Shown here in pieces: positions 7,765 to 16,344 of a DNA stretch of 64,000 nucleotides. The stretch covers positions 1 through 64,000 of the forward strand of contig JBJXDX010000150.1 in the NCBI GenBank assembly GCA_046154585.1, given 5' to 3'. The stretch is from CADEFX01 sp046154585. GTDB taxonomy: Bacteria; Pseudomonadota; Alphaproteobacteria; Rhizobiales; Hyphomicrobiaceae. The notes under the pieces were generated by a model. That model was not told where the DNA came from. It did not search any database and saw only the letters and a list, made by a program, of their open reading frames with translations. Every line of letters begins with the position of its first letter. Within the stretch, counting starts at the first letter, position 1. A program made the position numbers and the translations under genes.

Positions 7765-7998
7765 TCAGCGCTTGGTCTTGGCCAGCAGGTCGCTGAGCGA
7801 GTTGGCACCCCGCTGATCGAGCAGCGTATCAAGATGCATGTCGCCACGAACCCCGAAATCAACGTGGTACTGCTCCTCGATGGTGCTGACGCGGGTGTCC
7901 CCGCGCTTCTCGCGGAGCGGACCTGGTTGGGTGCGAGCGCGCTCTCCCTTCATACCGGGGGCGTCGTGGCGGACGGGCGGGGCTTTCTTGTGTGCCAT
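7765..7998 (-). CDS. Small conserved mobile-element protein
   Basis: 77 aa. AGGAG lies 6 nt before the ATG. The first 40 residues are basic and probably disordered. The C-terminal half, with REKRGDTRVSTIE..Y..DFGVRGDMHLDTLLDQRGANSLSDLL, resembles small proteins common on integrative elements and plasmids (pattern D-T-x-V-x-T-I-E...L/FGVR-x-D-M-x-L-x-T-L-L). Function is unknown. Confidence 0.65.
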   Translation of the reverse strand: MAHKKAPPVRHDAPGMKGERARTQPGPLREKRGDTRVSTIEEQYHVDFGVRGDMHLDTLLDQRGANSLSDLLAKTKR

Positions 7999-8104
7999 CT
8001 GTGGCTCCTTAAGTTATGGCAAGCTGCGACGTGATCTGGCCGCGCTCGCGAATCGCTGCGTTGCCCTCAGAATACACCACGCCGTCGCTGAATGAGAGGC
8101 GCCG

Positions 8105-9166
8105 TCACTTCGAACGGCGTCTTGTGCGCTTGCGCGCGGGCGCGCCGGCGCCGCGTTTTTTGGCCGGCTTGCCTGCCGCAGCTTGCGATGGCTTGCGCCG
8201 TCTGGCTGGTCGCTTGCTGGGCTCCGGCATCAATGTGAGCTGAACCGGGGTGACCTGCCTGCCGAGGACGGCTTCGAGCCCGGCGATAAGTTCGGCGCGC
8301 TTGTTTTTCGTGAGCTTGTCGAGGTTCTGCTGACGCCATTTGATCGCCGGCAGCTTCGCGGCCTTTGGCACACCGATGAGCTTCCAGTCCGGCGCACCGG
8401 ATTCGAAGGAGACCAGAAAGCGCCGGTGAGCTTCCGGCATGTTGGCGACGATCAGATTGACGAGTTCGGCGCGCGCCGCCTGCAACTCCTCGATCCTCAC
8501 CGGCGCCGCCGTCATGCCCTCGAAGCCGCGCAGGAATTCGCCCGAGATGTCCTTGGGCTTGCTTCCCAAAACCTCGAACATCGGCCGGTTGTGGCTCAGC
8601 AGGTAAATGATGAAGGCAGCGCGCAAATCATCATCGATGCCTTCACTCCCAAGAAGGTGCTTGACGTCAAAGAGGTCGCGCGGATGCTGCCGGTCAAGGG
8701 CGGCGACGATCTTGCCGGCATAGAGATCTGCGAAAGAAACCACCTGCATCTCGGCAAAGCCGAACATCGCTTCGACGGCGGGGGAGACGCCGCGAAGTTC
8801 GCTCTCAAATGCGCAGCCGCGCAACACTGGGGTCACCTCGATGATGATCTGCACGCCCGCTTCGCGCACGACCAGCTTGGTCACAGCTTCTTCCGCGAGC
8901 GCTTGAGTAATATGGGCAGCAGGCATGCCCTTCTCGACCCGCCCTGCGATGCGCTTCATGGCCTTGTCGATGGCACCTAACGATTTGTCGCGGGCGGAGA
9001 CCGGCAGATAGGTGAGATCGATATCAACGGACAGGCGCGGAAGATCGCGGACGAAAAGATTGATCGCCGTCCCGCCCTTCAGGGCAAAGCACTTCTCTTG
9101 CGCTATGAACGGGATCGCTCGCAGCAGCAACGAGACCTGACGGCGATAGCCTTCAGCGAACGCCAT
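8105..9166 (-). CDS. abiEii: AbiEii/AbiGii-family nucleotidyltransferase toxin
   Basis: 353 aa. LKGGTAINLF (about 29-38) and SVDIDLTYL (about 46-54) give the GG...DxD core of the minimal nucleotidyltransferase fold in type IV toxin AbiEii, which modifies tRNA or another RNA. The C-terminal 60 residues are an Arg/Lys/Ala-rich tail likely to bind nucleic acid. The start overlaps the end of the antitoxin gene by 14 nt, so the pair is co-translated. In lactococci and streptococci AbiE aborts phage infection and can stabilise mobile elements. Confidence 0.85.
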   Translation of the reverse strand: MAFAEGYRRQVSLLLRAIPFIAQEKCFALKGGTAINLFVRDLPRLSVDIDLTYLPVSARDKSLGAIDKAMKRIAGRVEKGMPAAHITQALAEEAVTKLVVREAGVQIIIEVTPVLRGCAFESELRGVSPAVEAMFGFAEMQVVSFADLYAGKIVAALDRQHPRDLFDVKHLLGSEGIDDDLRAAFIIYLLSHNRPMFEVLGSKPKDISGEFLRGFEGMTAAPVRIEELQAARAELVNLIVANMPEAHRRFLVSFESGAPDWKLIGVPKAAKLPAIKWRQQNLDKLTKNKRAELIAGLEAVLGRQVTPVQLTLMPEPSKRPARRRKPSQAAAGKPAKKRGAGAPARKRTRRRSK

Positions 9167-9986
9167 CGAGGTCCTCCGGCACGGTGATCAGATGCTTGGG
9201 ATCATACTTGCCACCCTTGACCAACAACCGTTTGCCCTTGCCGAGATCGATCGTCTTGCGGTCGATCCGCTTGAGCCAGGCATGCTGATGCCGCTCGGCA
9301 AAGAAGAAGAACAGGCGCTTTGCCTTGACGCTGCGGCAATCGACAAGAAGCTTTTGCAGCCTTGCGGGACTGAGCGTGCTGAGGCCCTGCATCAGCATGT
9401 CGGCCTGATGAAAGCTCTCGTGATCCGGAAGCTCGTTCAAAAGCTCGATGATTGCGCGCTCGGGCGCGGAGACTATCAGCGGCCAGCTCCATTGCCCCCA
9501 CGGCAGGGCGACGACGCCGCGCTCCTGCGCGCGCTCGTCGCCGGCCAGCGGCTCGAGGCGGTGCGGCGCGGTCGACGCCACCTGCTCGCTAAAAAGCTTG
9601 GCGTCGTTGCGGTAGATGAACCGCGCCCCCGCCTTAAGATCACCGAGCCATGTCGGCGGCGGCTTGGGGCCGTAGAGATAGACTTCCGCCATCTCCTGCC
9701 GCAGATAGTGGGCAAAGCCGTGCAACTCGAGCGCAGTCCTGCCGCCGACGACCAGATCGCGGCGCAGGAATGTCTGGAGCGAGATGACGACCTGCTGCCA
9801 CGCGAGCGGGCCGCGCGGGCGCATGTAGACCCGGTGCGCCGGCTGTTCCAGCCAGCCCGATGCCTCGTACTTCCTGAGGAGATTGGCGGTGTAGCCCTGA
9901 CTTCGCAACCATGCCGCATCGACCGGCAGCCCTTCCGGGAGATGCTGCGCCAGCCAGTTCAGCTTTTCTGTCCTTTGTGTACTCAT
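9153..9986 (-). CDS. abiEi: AbiEi-family antitoxin / transcriptional repressor
   Basis: 277 aa from ATG 9986 (MSTQRTEKLNWLA); a longer start at 9995 or 10022 is possible but would lie on or above the predicted promoter. The N-terminal ~90 residues form the winged helix of AbiEi antitoxins (NLLRKYEASGWLEQPAHRVYMRPRG), followed by the C-terminal antitoxin domain with GGRTALELHGFAHYL. It represses its own operon in known cases by binding two inverted repeats; two such repeats are present here (9976-9994, 10044-10058). Confidence 0.83.
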   Translation of the reverse strand: MSTQRTEKLNWLAQHLPEGLPVDAAWLRSQGYTANLLRKYEASGWLEQPAHRVYMRPRGPLAWQQVVISLQTFLRRDLVVGGRTALELHGFAHYLRQEMAEVYLYGPKPPPTWLGDLKAGARFIYRNDAKLFSEQVASTAPHRLEPLAGDERAQERGVVALPWGQWSWPLIVSAPERAIIELLNELPDHESFHQADMLMQGLSTLSPARLQKLLVDCRSVKAKRLFFFFAERHQHAWLKRIDRKTIDLGKGKRLLVKGGKYDPKHLITVPEDLDGVR

Positions 9987-10058
9987 GGTACACATTTTAC
10001 AACAATCACGAACCAGAGGCAAGTTTGAAAATGACCGTAAAAGTGTACTTACGGTACA
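9976..10058 (-). promoter_or_regulatory. abiE promoter with two TGTAC-N5-GTACA operators
   Basis: On the minus strand TTGCCT (10022-10017) and TAAAAT (9999-9994) are separated by exactly 17 bp, a good sigma70-type promoter. One inverted repeat TGTGTAC-N5-GTACACA (9976-9994) covers the start point and start codon. A second, TGTAC-N5-GTACA (10044-10058), with extended TAAAA/TTTTA flanks, lies upstream of the -35. Transcription should begin at or within a base or two of the ATG at 9986, so the mRNA may be leaderless. Confidence 0.72.
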
Positions 10059-10124
10059 GTTTTATGGCAAAATATAAACCACCGTGGCAGGTCTAGTTCA
10101 GGCTTCGATGGTGAGCAAGACCCA

Positions 10125-10619
10125 TCATCGCGAACGGTCGAAGTCTTTCGCCTTCTCGCGCTCTTTCTCCTGAGCGCGATCCGCCTCGTGCGTCGTCGCT
10201 TTACTCACAGCCTTCAGCCATGAGCTGCTCAAGCTCTTGCCGGCTTCCTTGGCGCGCTCCTGCTCGAACTGCTTCAGCATCTTGATGCTCTCGCTCTCAT
10301 GACGCTGATCGAGACGTTCCAGGCGCTTTTCATTAGCAATCGCTAATCGAGCCAGCCTTCGCGTCTCCGGGTCCGCGACACGCACCGGCGGGTTCAGCAC
10401 AAGCTCCGCCTTCGGCTTCTTGCTCTTCTCGCGCTCCCGGAGCGCATCGCGCGCGCCGTCCAGCCACTTCTGCCTGATTTCACGTTCCGTGGCCTGCCGG
10501 TGCTTCATCGCCTCGAACACCTGGCGCTGGCGATCGTTGAGCAGGCGCTCCTGCTCGCGCGCCCATTCACGCGCCTTCTCGAAGGCGGGCCGAAGCGGAT
10601 TTTCTGGCTGCCCGATCAT
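10125..10619 (-). CDS. Charged coiled-coil protein downstream of the relaxase
   Basis: 164 aa, very rich in Glu, Arg, Lys and Gln with long helical stretches (REWAREQERLLNDRQRQVFEAMKH and similar), probably coiled coil. No catalytic motif. It follows the MobQ relaxase gene by 82 bp on the same strand and resembles the relaxase C-terminal helical tail in composition. An auxiliary role in mobilisation is an inference from position. Confidence 0.6.
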   Translation of the reverse strand: MIGQPENPLRPAFEKAREWAREQERLLNDRQRQVFEAMKHRQATEREIRQKWLDGARDALREREKSKKPKAELVLNPPVRVADPETRRLARLAIANEKRLERLDQRHESESIKMLKQFEQERAKEAGKSLSSSWLKAVSKATTHEADRAQEKEREKAKDFDRSR

Positions 10620-10701
10620 GCGGCAAACCCGAATTGGAAGGCGGCTGCCCTGAAAACCTAACCGAAAACCGTAAGTCCGGGGATGAGAAGTCCGGCGAGC
10701 G

Positions 10702-12198
10702 TTAACGCTCCAGCCCGCGATCCTTACCCTTGTTCTTGCCGCCGCGATCGGCTTCCTGCTTAGCCGCCTTTACGATGGCGTTCGCGAAATCCCCGCTGGT
10801 CTTGCCGGTTGACTTCTCGCCCTGCTCCTTCTTGAACTCCTCAAGCTTCTGGTCGGTGATCGTGCGCATCTGCTCGCGATCGATCTCGCGCTGCTGACGC
10901 TCGATATCGGCAAAGCGGTCAAGCTGGGCGTGCCGCTCCTTGAGCTGGGCAACGTGCTGCACACGCTTGCCGCGTTCGGCTTCGATCTGATTGCGGTAGC
11001 GATCCTTAACGGCGCGGTCGGCCTGCGCCTTCTCGGCATGATAGCGGACGCTCAGATCCTTGCGCGCCGCCGTGTGGGCTTTCGCAAGCTCCTTGCGCGC
11101 CGCCTCCTGCCGGCGGCGGGTGATGCCGGTAAAGTCAAGCATCGCGATGATCCGCATATAGAGGCGGCTCTGCTTGTTGCGCAGCAGCTTGCGCTCCTGC
11201 TGCTGGCGCTCGCGCAGCTCCTCCCGGATGGGCGCGAACCGCTCGCGCACGGCAGTCTCCGCCGCACGGCGCTTGAGGCGCGCCTCGGCCCGCTGCCGGT
11301 GAATGCGGGCCAGATACACCTGCGAGGTGTTGCGTGCCTCCGCCGTGCGCTGCCGGCGATCGCCCGCAAGGCGCTTTTCCAGCGCGGCATCTAAGCCGGC
11401 CTGCCTTTGTTCGAACAGCGCCCAGATGGCGGTTGCAGGGTTCTTCGACCGCGAGGCCTTCTGCAGATTGAGATCGATGATGTGCGCGTTGAACTCGCGC
11501 CGCGTCCGCCCCTTGTCGATCGACGGGTAGTCGATCACACGGCCACAGCCGTTAATCCGCTCGCGGGATTTAGGACGCCCCACGTTATCGTCGATATGCT
11601 GGGCACGCGGTCCTTCGTGAATGGTGGGTGCGCGGTCGATGCCCTGGGCTTCCAGCGTGCGGCGGCTGACCCGCGCCTCAAGGCCCGCCGTCTTGAGTGC
11701 GCGGTTGCAGGCGTCTTCCCACCGTTCACGGACCCACTCGACCGCTTTGGGTCCGGGCAAGCCCGCCTTGACCCGGTCACGGGCGCTGTCGGACAGGCGC
11801 AGCACGCGCTTGCCGGTTTGAATGTCGCGGTCATGGATGGCGATATGGACATGGGGGTTGAGCTCATCCTTGCCGCGCTGATGGATGGCCGCATACCAGC
11901 CAATGCGGCCCCCCGTCAGCTCCCCCATGAACCCGGCAACAAGTCCCTCGCGCTGCGCCTCTGTAAGTTCGCGGGGCAATGCGATGCGCAGCTTGTCGAG
12001 CACCCGGGCATTCTTTCTCATCAGGCGCTCCTGGCTATCCATCCAGGTTCGCGCCTGCACAGCCTCACCTGGCATGTGATGAGAAAGAATTTCCGGCTGC
12101 GCCTCCGGGCGGCTGATGTAGCGAATATGGGCACCTGCCGTGCCCGCGTCGTGGGTGGTGCGGCCGATACTTTTGAGGTTGCAACTGTAGATCGCCAT
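10702..12198 (-). CDS. MobQ-family (MobA/MobL) relaxase
   Basis: 498 aa from ATG 12198 (MAIYSCNLKSIGR). The N-terminus with GAHIRYISRPE has the candidate nicking Tyr (Tyr27), and NPHVHIAIHDRD supplies the three-His metal site (His116, 118, 122). The C-terminal half is a long basic coiled-coil region. MobQ relaxases such as RSF1010 MobA nick oriT and stay attached to the 5' end during transfer. The matching oriT lies 267 bp upstream of the start, in the divergent region shared with the coupling protein gene. Confidence 0.9.
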   Translation of the reverse strand: MAIYSCNLKSIGRTTHDAGTAGAHIRYISRPEAQPEILSHHMPGEAVQARTWMDSQERLMRKNARVLDKLRIALPRELTEAQREGLVAGFMGELTGGRIGWYAAIHQRGKDELNPHVHIAIHDRDIQTGKRVLRLSDSARDRVKAGLPGPKAVEWVRERWEDACNRALKTAGLEARVSRRTLEAQGIDRAPTIHEGPRAQHIDDNVGRPKSRERINGCGRVIDYPSIDKGRTRREFNAHIIDLNLQKASRSKNPATAIWALFEQRQAGLDAALEKRLAGDRRQRTAEARNTSQVYLARIHRQRAEARLKRRAAETAVRERFAPIREELRERQQQERKLLRNKQSRLYMRIIAMLDFTGITRRRQEAARKELAKAHTAARKDLSVRYHAEKAQADRAVKDRYRNQIEAERGKRVQHVAQLKERHAQLDRFADIERQQREIDREQMRTITDQKLEEFKKEQGEKSTGKTSGDFANAIVKAAKQEADRGGKNKGKDRGLER

Positions 12199-12213
12199 GA
12201 GCGACCACCACAC

Positions 12214-12464
12214 ACACGCACCCGCACATCACCCGTCCGCCCCGCGAACTCCGCCAGCGCGAAGCTGGCGTTCGCCGCAAGGCGAATGGGGATGCCCAGC
12301 GGCTGGGGGCGTTGCCCCCAAGAGCGGTGCTACAGCCCGTCCCGGCGTTTGAGGGACTGGCCATAGCGGCCATGAAGCGACCACGGCCCGAAGGTGCAAA
12401 ACGAAGGGCCGTTGGGGGTGGCAGCGCCGGGGGACTTCGTCCTCCTCAGAGCCGTGGCGCACCA
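12214..12464. other. Noncoding region between relaxase start and oriT
   Basis: GC-rich with several short hairpins (for example CCAGCG/CGCTGG near 12251-12266 and GGGGGCGTT-G-CCCCC near 12306-12320). No gene was recognised. Such structures are common next to oriT and may hold the mob promoter and accessory-protein binding sites. Confidence 0.5.
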
Positions 12465-12497
12465 GGGTTTGCGCAGGCAAACCCAAAAGTGCGCCCT
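12465..12497 (+). other. oriT of the RSF1010/MobQ type
   Basis: An 8-bp inverted repeat GGGTTTGC/GCAAACCC (12465-12472 and 12477-12484) is followed directly by AAAAGTGCGCCCT (12485-12497). This is the layout of the RSF1010 oriT, where a hairpin precedes the nick region (T)AAGTGCG/CCCT. The nick is expected on the plus strand after the GTGCG, near 12493. Its place between the MobQ relaxase and the coupling protein supports the call. Confidence 0.88.
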
Positions 12498-12789
12498 CCA
12501 CAACTTCAAGTTTCGCATAATCCGCAAATGCTTACAAACTTTGGTGCAAATGTTGGTATAGCCTTCTGCGATAAAGCTAACCTCTACGCTCCGTTTCAGG
12601 CCTTCGTAGCCCGATTCGGGCCGTCCTGAACCTTCGCATTCCGGTTGTGGTGTGGAGAGACTGACGAGGACCGCTTCAGGCCGTTTCACCCCGCCTGCGC
12701 CTGCCTCCCTTTCGGCCACGGACGTTAGCCCTGTGCAGCGAATTCGCTTCCCATTTTCACCGTCTGCGCAAAAATTGATCCGGCCGCCG

Positions 12790-14346
12790 ATGGAGCGCAA
12801 AGCCGTGCTCGAAGACCTCCCACGCGGGGTGCGTTCGCGGCGTCTGACCGAACAGCGGACGCCGTTTTCGGCATGGATCGAACCTACCGCCCTTGCAAGC
12901 AGCCAGGGCTTCCGGTTTACCCCCGCAAAAATTTTCCTCGGCGCCGTGGGCGGCACCTCGGTCGATACCGGCCAGGAATGGTCGGTGCAGGGCGGCCAGG
13001 CCATCGGCATCGGCGATGACCGGCACGCCGTCCTGTGCGCGGGCTCCCGCGCCGGCAAGGGGCGCTCGTGCCTCATCCCGACCCTGCTCGAATATTCTGG
13101 CTCGGTGCTCGCTATCGACCCCAAGGGCGAGCTTGCCAACGTCACCGCCCGCCGCCGCAAAGCGCTCGGTCAGCGCGTTTGCATCCTCGATCCGTTCGGG
13201 GTCACGGCGGTCCGCCACGGTCCGCTCAAGACCGGCTTTAACCCCCTTACCCTGCTTGAGCCCGGCAGCCCGACGCTGATCGCCGACGCCGGCCTTGTGG
13301 CCGACGCCATCGTCATCGGTTCGGCCCAGGCCGACCCGCATTGGGATGAGAGCGCGCGCAACCTGATCGAAGGGATCATTCTGCACGTCGCCACCTACCC
13401 CAAGTACGACAATGAGCGCACGCTCGTCACTGTCCGGGAACTCTTGAAGCGCGCCTTCGACAAGGTCCGCGACCTTCCCGAAGACTTCGAGGGCGATCCG
13501 CCGCCGCAGGTCCGCGCCGAACTCGTGCACAATGCCGAGCTGACTGCCGAGACCAATCCCGGCCTGTCCGCCGCCCTGGAAGGCGCGGCCCGGGATTTTT
13601 ACGACAAGGCGGACCGGGAGCGCGCCTCGGTCCTGTCTGTTGCGCTGCGCAACACCAAGTTTCTCGACTACCCGGAGCTGCGCGCTTCCCTATCGTCCCA
13701 CGGCTTTGATTTGACCGATCTCAAGACCGCCAAGGGCGGCTTGAGCGTCTACCTCTGCCTTCCGGCAGGGCGCATGGCGACCTGCAACAGGTGGTTCCGG
13801 CTCTTCGTGAACCTGATGCTGGAGGCAATGGAGCGCGAGCGCGGGAAGCCCCTGGTGCCCGTGCTCGCCGTTCTCGAAGAATTCCACGTCCTTGGCTACA
13901 TGCAGCAGATCGAGACGGCGGCGGGCCTTGCCGCCGGATTTGGCATGAAGCTGCTCATCGTCCTGCAGGACCTGACGCAGCTCAAGCGCCATTACAAGGA
14001 CGGCTGGGAGACCTTCCTCGGCAATGCCGGGATACTGGTTTTCTTCGGCAATAACGACATGACGACGCTCGACTATGTCAGCAAGCGTTGCGGGCAGACC
14101 TCGCTCATCGTCGAGCGCAAGGCTGACGTGACGGTCGATCAGCGCACGTCGGGATCAACCGGCCTGTCATGGTCGCTGGAGGTGCGCGAACTGCTCACCC
14201 CCGAGGAGGTGAGCCGGTTCTTTGGCCGCGATGACAAGCATCAACGCCAGATTCTGATCCATCCGGGCCTGCCGCCCGCCGTGATCCAGCGCGTCAAGTA
14301 CGACAAGCACGAACTCTTCAAGGGAAAGTTCGATCCGCCCGAGTAA
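12790..14346 (+). CDS. VirD4/TraG-type coupling protein
   Basis: 518 aa from ATG 12790 (MERKAVLEDLPRG); the frame opens 46 codons earlier at GTG 12652, but that part looks noncoding. Walker A is at about 84-93 (AGSRAGKGRS), the strand SVLAIDPKGE follows, and Walker B is LEEF in VLAVLEEFHVLGYM. These mark the hexameric ATPase that hands the relaxase-DNA complex to a secretion channel. No N-terminal transmembrane pair is seen in this frame; the next gene encodes two membrane segments and may supply the anchor. Confidence 0.87.
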   Translation: MERKAVLEDLPRGVRSRRLTEQRTPFSAWIEPTALASSQGFRFTPAKIFLGAVGGTSVDTGQEWSVQGGQAIGIGDDRHAVLCAGSRAGKGRSCLIPTLLEYSGSVLAIDPKGELANVTARRRKALGQRVCILDPFGVTAVRHGPLKTGFNPLTLLEPGSPTLIADAGLVADAIVIGSAQADPHWDESARNLIEGIILHVATYPKYDNERTLVTVRELLKRAFDKVRDLPEDFEGDPPPQVRAELVHNAELTAETNPGLSAALEGAARDFYDKADRERASVLSVALRNTKFLDYPELRASLSSHGFDLTDLKTAKGGLSVYLCLPAGRMATCNRWFRLFVNLMLEAMERERGKPLVPVLAVLEEFHVLGYMQQIETAAGLAAGFGMKLLIVLQDLTQLKRHYKDGWETFLGNAGILVFFGNNDMTTLDYVSKRCGQTSLIVERKADVTVDQRTSGSTGLSWSLEVRELLTPEEVSRFFGRDDKHQRQILIHPGLPPAVIQRVKYDKHELFKGKFDPPE

Positions 14347-14359
14347 TGGAGGAAACGCC

Positions 14360-15004
14360 GTGGCGAAGTTAGAAAAGGCGATGGCCGACTGGCCCCAGAC
14401 GCAGCTCCTCAAGAAGGGCGTCGGCTTTCATATCACTGGCAGGTATGCGCATCCGAGCCTCGTGCGCTCGGTTCCGCAGTCATACGGCCTCATCGGCTTT
14501 GTGCTCGGCTTGATGGTTTTCGTCGTGACCGAGAACATCATCGCGCCGCTGTTTGTGGCGGGTGCGATGTGGGTCTTCTATTCGGTCTGGAAGGGCATGA
14601 TGACCAACATGTTCGGCAAGAAGGTCGATGTGAAGATTTCACCCGATCAGATCCAGGTCCGCCAAGGCTTCGGCTACAAGAAATACGACCGCAGCGAGCC
14701 GATCGAGTTCAAGATCGAGCGGCACCAGAAGGCGCTGGAGGAATATCAACGCGAGCAGCGGCGTGGCCGCAAGATGGCGGACACCTACCGGCAAGCCATC
14801 GAGGTCGTCATGCAGTACGGCGAGAAGCGCATCGCCATCGCCGAGCTACCGGAGACGGAAATGGAACGGGCCAAGGCGCTTGTCATCAGGTTGCAAACGA
14901 TTGCGAATAGTATCGACGAGGCAGTCCGAAGGATGGCAAAGGGGCAGATCGGGCCTGCCGCCGCCAACACGGGCGACTTCGGTCCTGCCCCCGAGATGAG
15001 ATAA
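14360..15004 (+). CDS. Small membrane protein paired with the coupling protein
   Basis: 214 aa. GTG 14360 is preceded by GGAGGAAA 6 nt upstream and follows the coupling-protein stop by 13 nt. Two adjacent hydrophobic segments (about 45-80: YGLIGFVLGLMVFVV, IIAPLFVAGAMWVFYSVW) form a membrane hairpin; the rest is cytosolic and charged, with a helical region KIERHQKALEEYQREQRRGRKM. Possibly a membrane partner of the coupling protein, by position. No family was recognised. Confidence 0.65.
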   Translation: MAKLEKAMADWPQTQLLKKGVGFHITGRYAHPSLVRSVPQSYGLIGFVLGLMVFVVTENIIAPLFVAGAMWVFYSVWKGMMTNMFGKKVDVKISPDQIQVRQGFGYKKYDRSEPIEFKIERHQKALEEYQREQRRGRKMADTYRQAIEVVMQYGEKRIAIAELPETEMERAKALVIRLQTIANSIDEAVRRMAKGQIGPAAANTGDFGPAPEMR

Positions 15005-15007
15005 GCG

Positions 15008-15316
15008 TTAGCCTTTGTATTCGTCGGCGGCGCTCTTGTAGGGGTAGATTTCTTTCGATCCGCTCGGGTCCGGGAGGACTTCCTTGCCATCCTCATCGAC
15101 CATGGTGACGTAGATCGTTGCCCATTTGGCGCGAAGCGTGCCGTCGAACTGCTGGAGATAGCGCGCGGCCTCGTAGATGCCGTCGCGCAGCTCCTGCATC
15201 GACAGCGGCGCGCCATCCTTGCCGCGCAGCGGAATCTTGAACGCGGAGCCTGTGCCCTTCGGCGTTTTTCCTGACTTGCTTCTGGGTCTTTTTGCTTTTC
15301 CGTACGCCCTTGCCAT
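15008..15316 (-). CDS. Hypothetical protein of the transfer-associated block
   Basis: 102 aa, basic N-terminus (KAKRPRSKSGKTPKG) then a compact domain with MQELRDGIYEAARYLQQFD and KWATIYVTMVDEDG. It is convergent with the preceding plus-strand gene (3 bp between stops) and last of a minus-strand run of small genes. Function unknown. Confidence 0.6.
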   Translation of the reverse strand: MARAYGKAKRPRSKSGKTPKGTGSAFKIPLRGKDGAPLSMQELRDGIYEAARYLQQFDGTLRAKWATIYVTMVDEDGKEVLPDPSGSKEIYPYKSAADEYKG

Positions 15317-15354
15317 CAGGGAATGATAGGCGGTGCTCGCCTTTCCAAGAAGAA

Positions 15355-15376
15355 AAAGGGCCCCGAGGGGCCCTTT
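15355..15376 (-). terminator. Rho-independent terminator for the 15401-15643 gene
   Basis: A 10-bp perfect stem (AAAGGGCCCC with GGGGCCCTTT) around a 2-nt loop. On the minus strand the stem is followed by TTCTTCTTGG, after the pairing T-run, the polarity expected 25 bp after the TAA at 15401. The plus-strand side lacks a T-run. Confidence 0.7.
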
Positions 15377-15400
15377 AAGTTCGGGATAAGTCGCAGGTGT

Positions 15401-15643
15401 TTAGCCGGTCTTGGCCGCTTCCGCGTTCTCCTCGGCGGGCGCGCGGAGGACGATGCGTCCTGCGATGACCGGCACAAGATCGAGCTGAAGCGTAAGGCCT
15501 CCGCCGTCCTTGTGATCCCATGCCGCGCCGATGCGGGTCCAGAAGGACTTCTCTCCCCTTACGGCAACGTGCCACGCGATGAGCGCCGGCGGCTTGGGTT
15601 CTGCTTTCTGTTGGCGATCTGCGTATGTCTTGTTGCGAGTCAT
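15401..15643 (-). CDS. Small conserved mobile-element protein
   Basis: 80 aa from ATG 15643, with AGGAG 8 nt upstream; longer upstream frames have no ribosome site. IAWHVAVRGEKSFWTRIGAAWDHKDGGGLTLQLDLVPVIAGRIVLR is a conserved pattern of small proteins carried by alphaproteobacterial integrative elements and plasmids. Function unknown. It ends at a strong hairpin terminator. Confidence 0.7.
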   Translation of the reverse strand: MTRNKTYADRQQKAEPKPPALIAWHVAVRGEKSFWTRIGAAWDHKDGGGLTLQLDLVPVIAGRIVLRAPAEENAEAAKTG

Positions 15644-15999
15644 GGTTTGTCTCCTTTGTTTGGGGTTGCCTCGTAACGCCCACCGCTCGGGCCGGGCGGA
15701 CAAGCCGTCCGGATCAAGGAGGGTCCGCGCGAGGGCTCCCGCTTCTTCCCCTTGGCGGGATACGTGTGGATGCCTTGAACCGGCGGCGCGCCCGGTCAGG
15801 TTGGCGTGAACTACGAGGCAATCACCAAGGCAAAGGGGCGATATGAAACCGTGCCGCAAACAGGCGCATACGTGATCGCTACGGAACAGAAAGAAAGAAC
15901 CGCCGCGCGCAGCACCGGCACCAATTGATGCAAGGGCGACAGAGATTCCTGCCCGCACGCGCGGCATGGCCCGTGAGCAAGGGCAAGGAGGAAGAGAAT
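15644..15999. other. Gap with no recognised gene
   Basis: Open frames here lack ribosome sites and plausible proteins. It should hold the promoter of the 15643 gene and the 3' untranslated end of the 17119-16000 operon. No strong hairpin with a T-run was seen. Confidence 0.5.
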
Positions 16000-16344
16000 T
16001 CAGAACAGCGAGGTCTGCCGGTCGGACGGATCGCGGATGCCGTAGACTTCGCGTGCCATGGCGATGGTGGCGCGACCTGCAAAAAGCGGCTTGTCTTGCA
16101 CCATGTTGATGCCATCCCACGAGGCCCAGATTCTAAGGCCCGCACCTTGATAGGCGAGAGAAGGCTGTCCGGGTCCACCGGACCCTCCCATGATGCCAAG
16201 CTCATACCGCAGGGCCTCTTCCAGGTGGGCATCGGAAAGGCCCGTTCGGGCGGCCTCCGCCCAGCGGTTTCCAGCGTTCGCGAAACCTCCTGTGGCCCTG
16301 CGGAAGGCGCAGAGCTTTTCGTCATGCGTGAGAGGACGCGTCAT
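16000..16344 (-). CDS. Hypothetical protein, transfer-associated block
   Basis: 114 aa. The ATG at 16344 overlaps the stop of the previous gene (4 nt), so it is translationally coupled to it. It begins MTRPLTHDEKLCAFRRATGGF and has an Ala-rich helical middle. No domain recognised. Together with the two upstream genes it forms a tight operon of a kind repeated on many proteobacterial integrative elements. Confidence 0.65.
   Translation of the reverse strand: MTRPLTHDEKLCAFRRATGGFANAGNRWAEAARTGLSDAHLEEALRYELGIMGGSGGPGQPSLAYQGAGLRIWASWDGINMVQDKPLFAGRATIAMAREVYGIRDPSDRQTSLF

Noticed and set aside
12330..13160. Long minus-strand open frame over the start of the coupling-protein gene
   Set aside because: It is antisense to the well-supported ATPase, covers the oriT region and has no family pattern or ribosome site.
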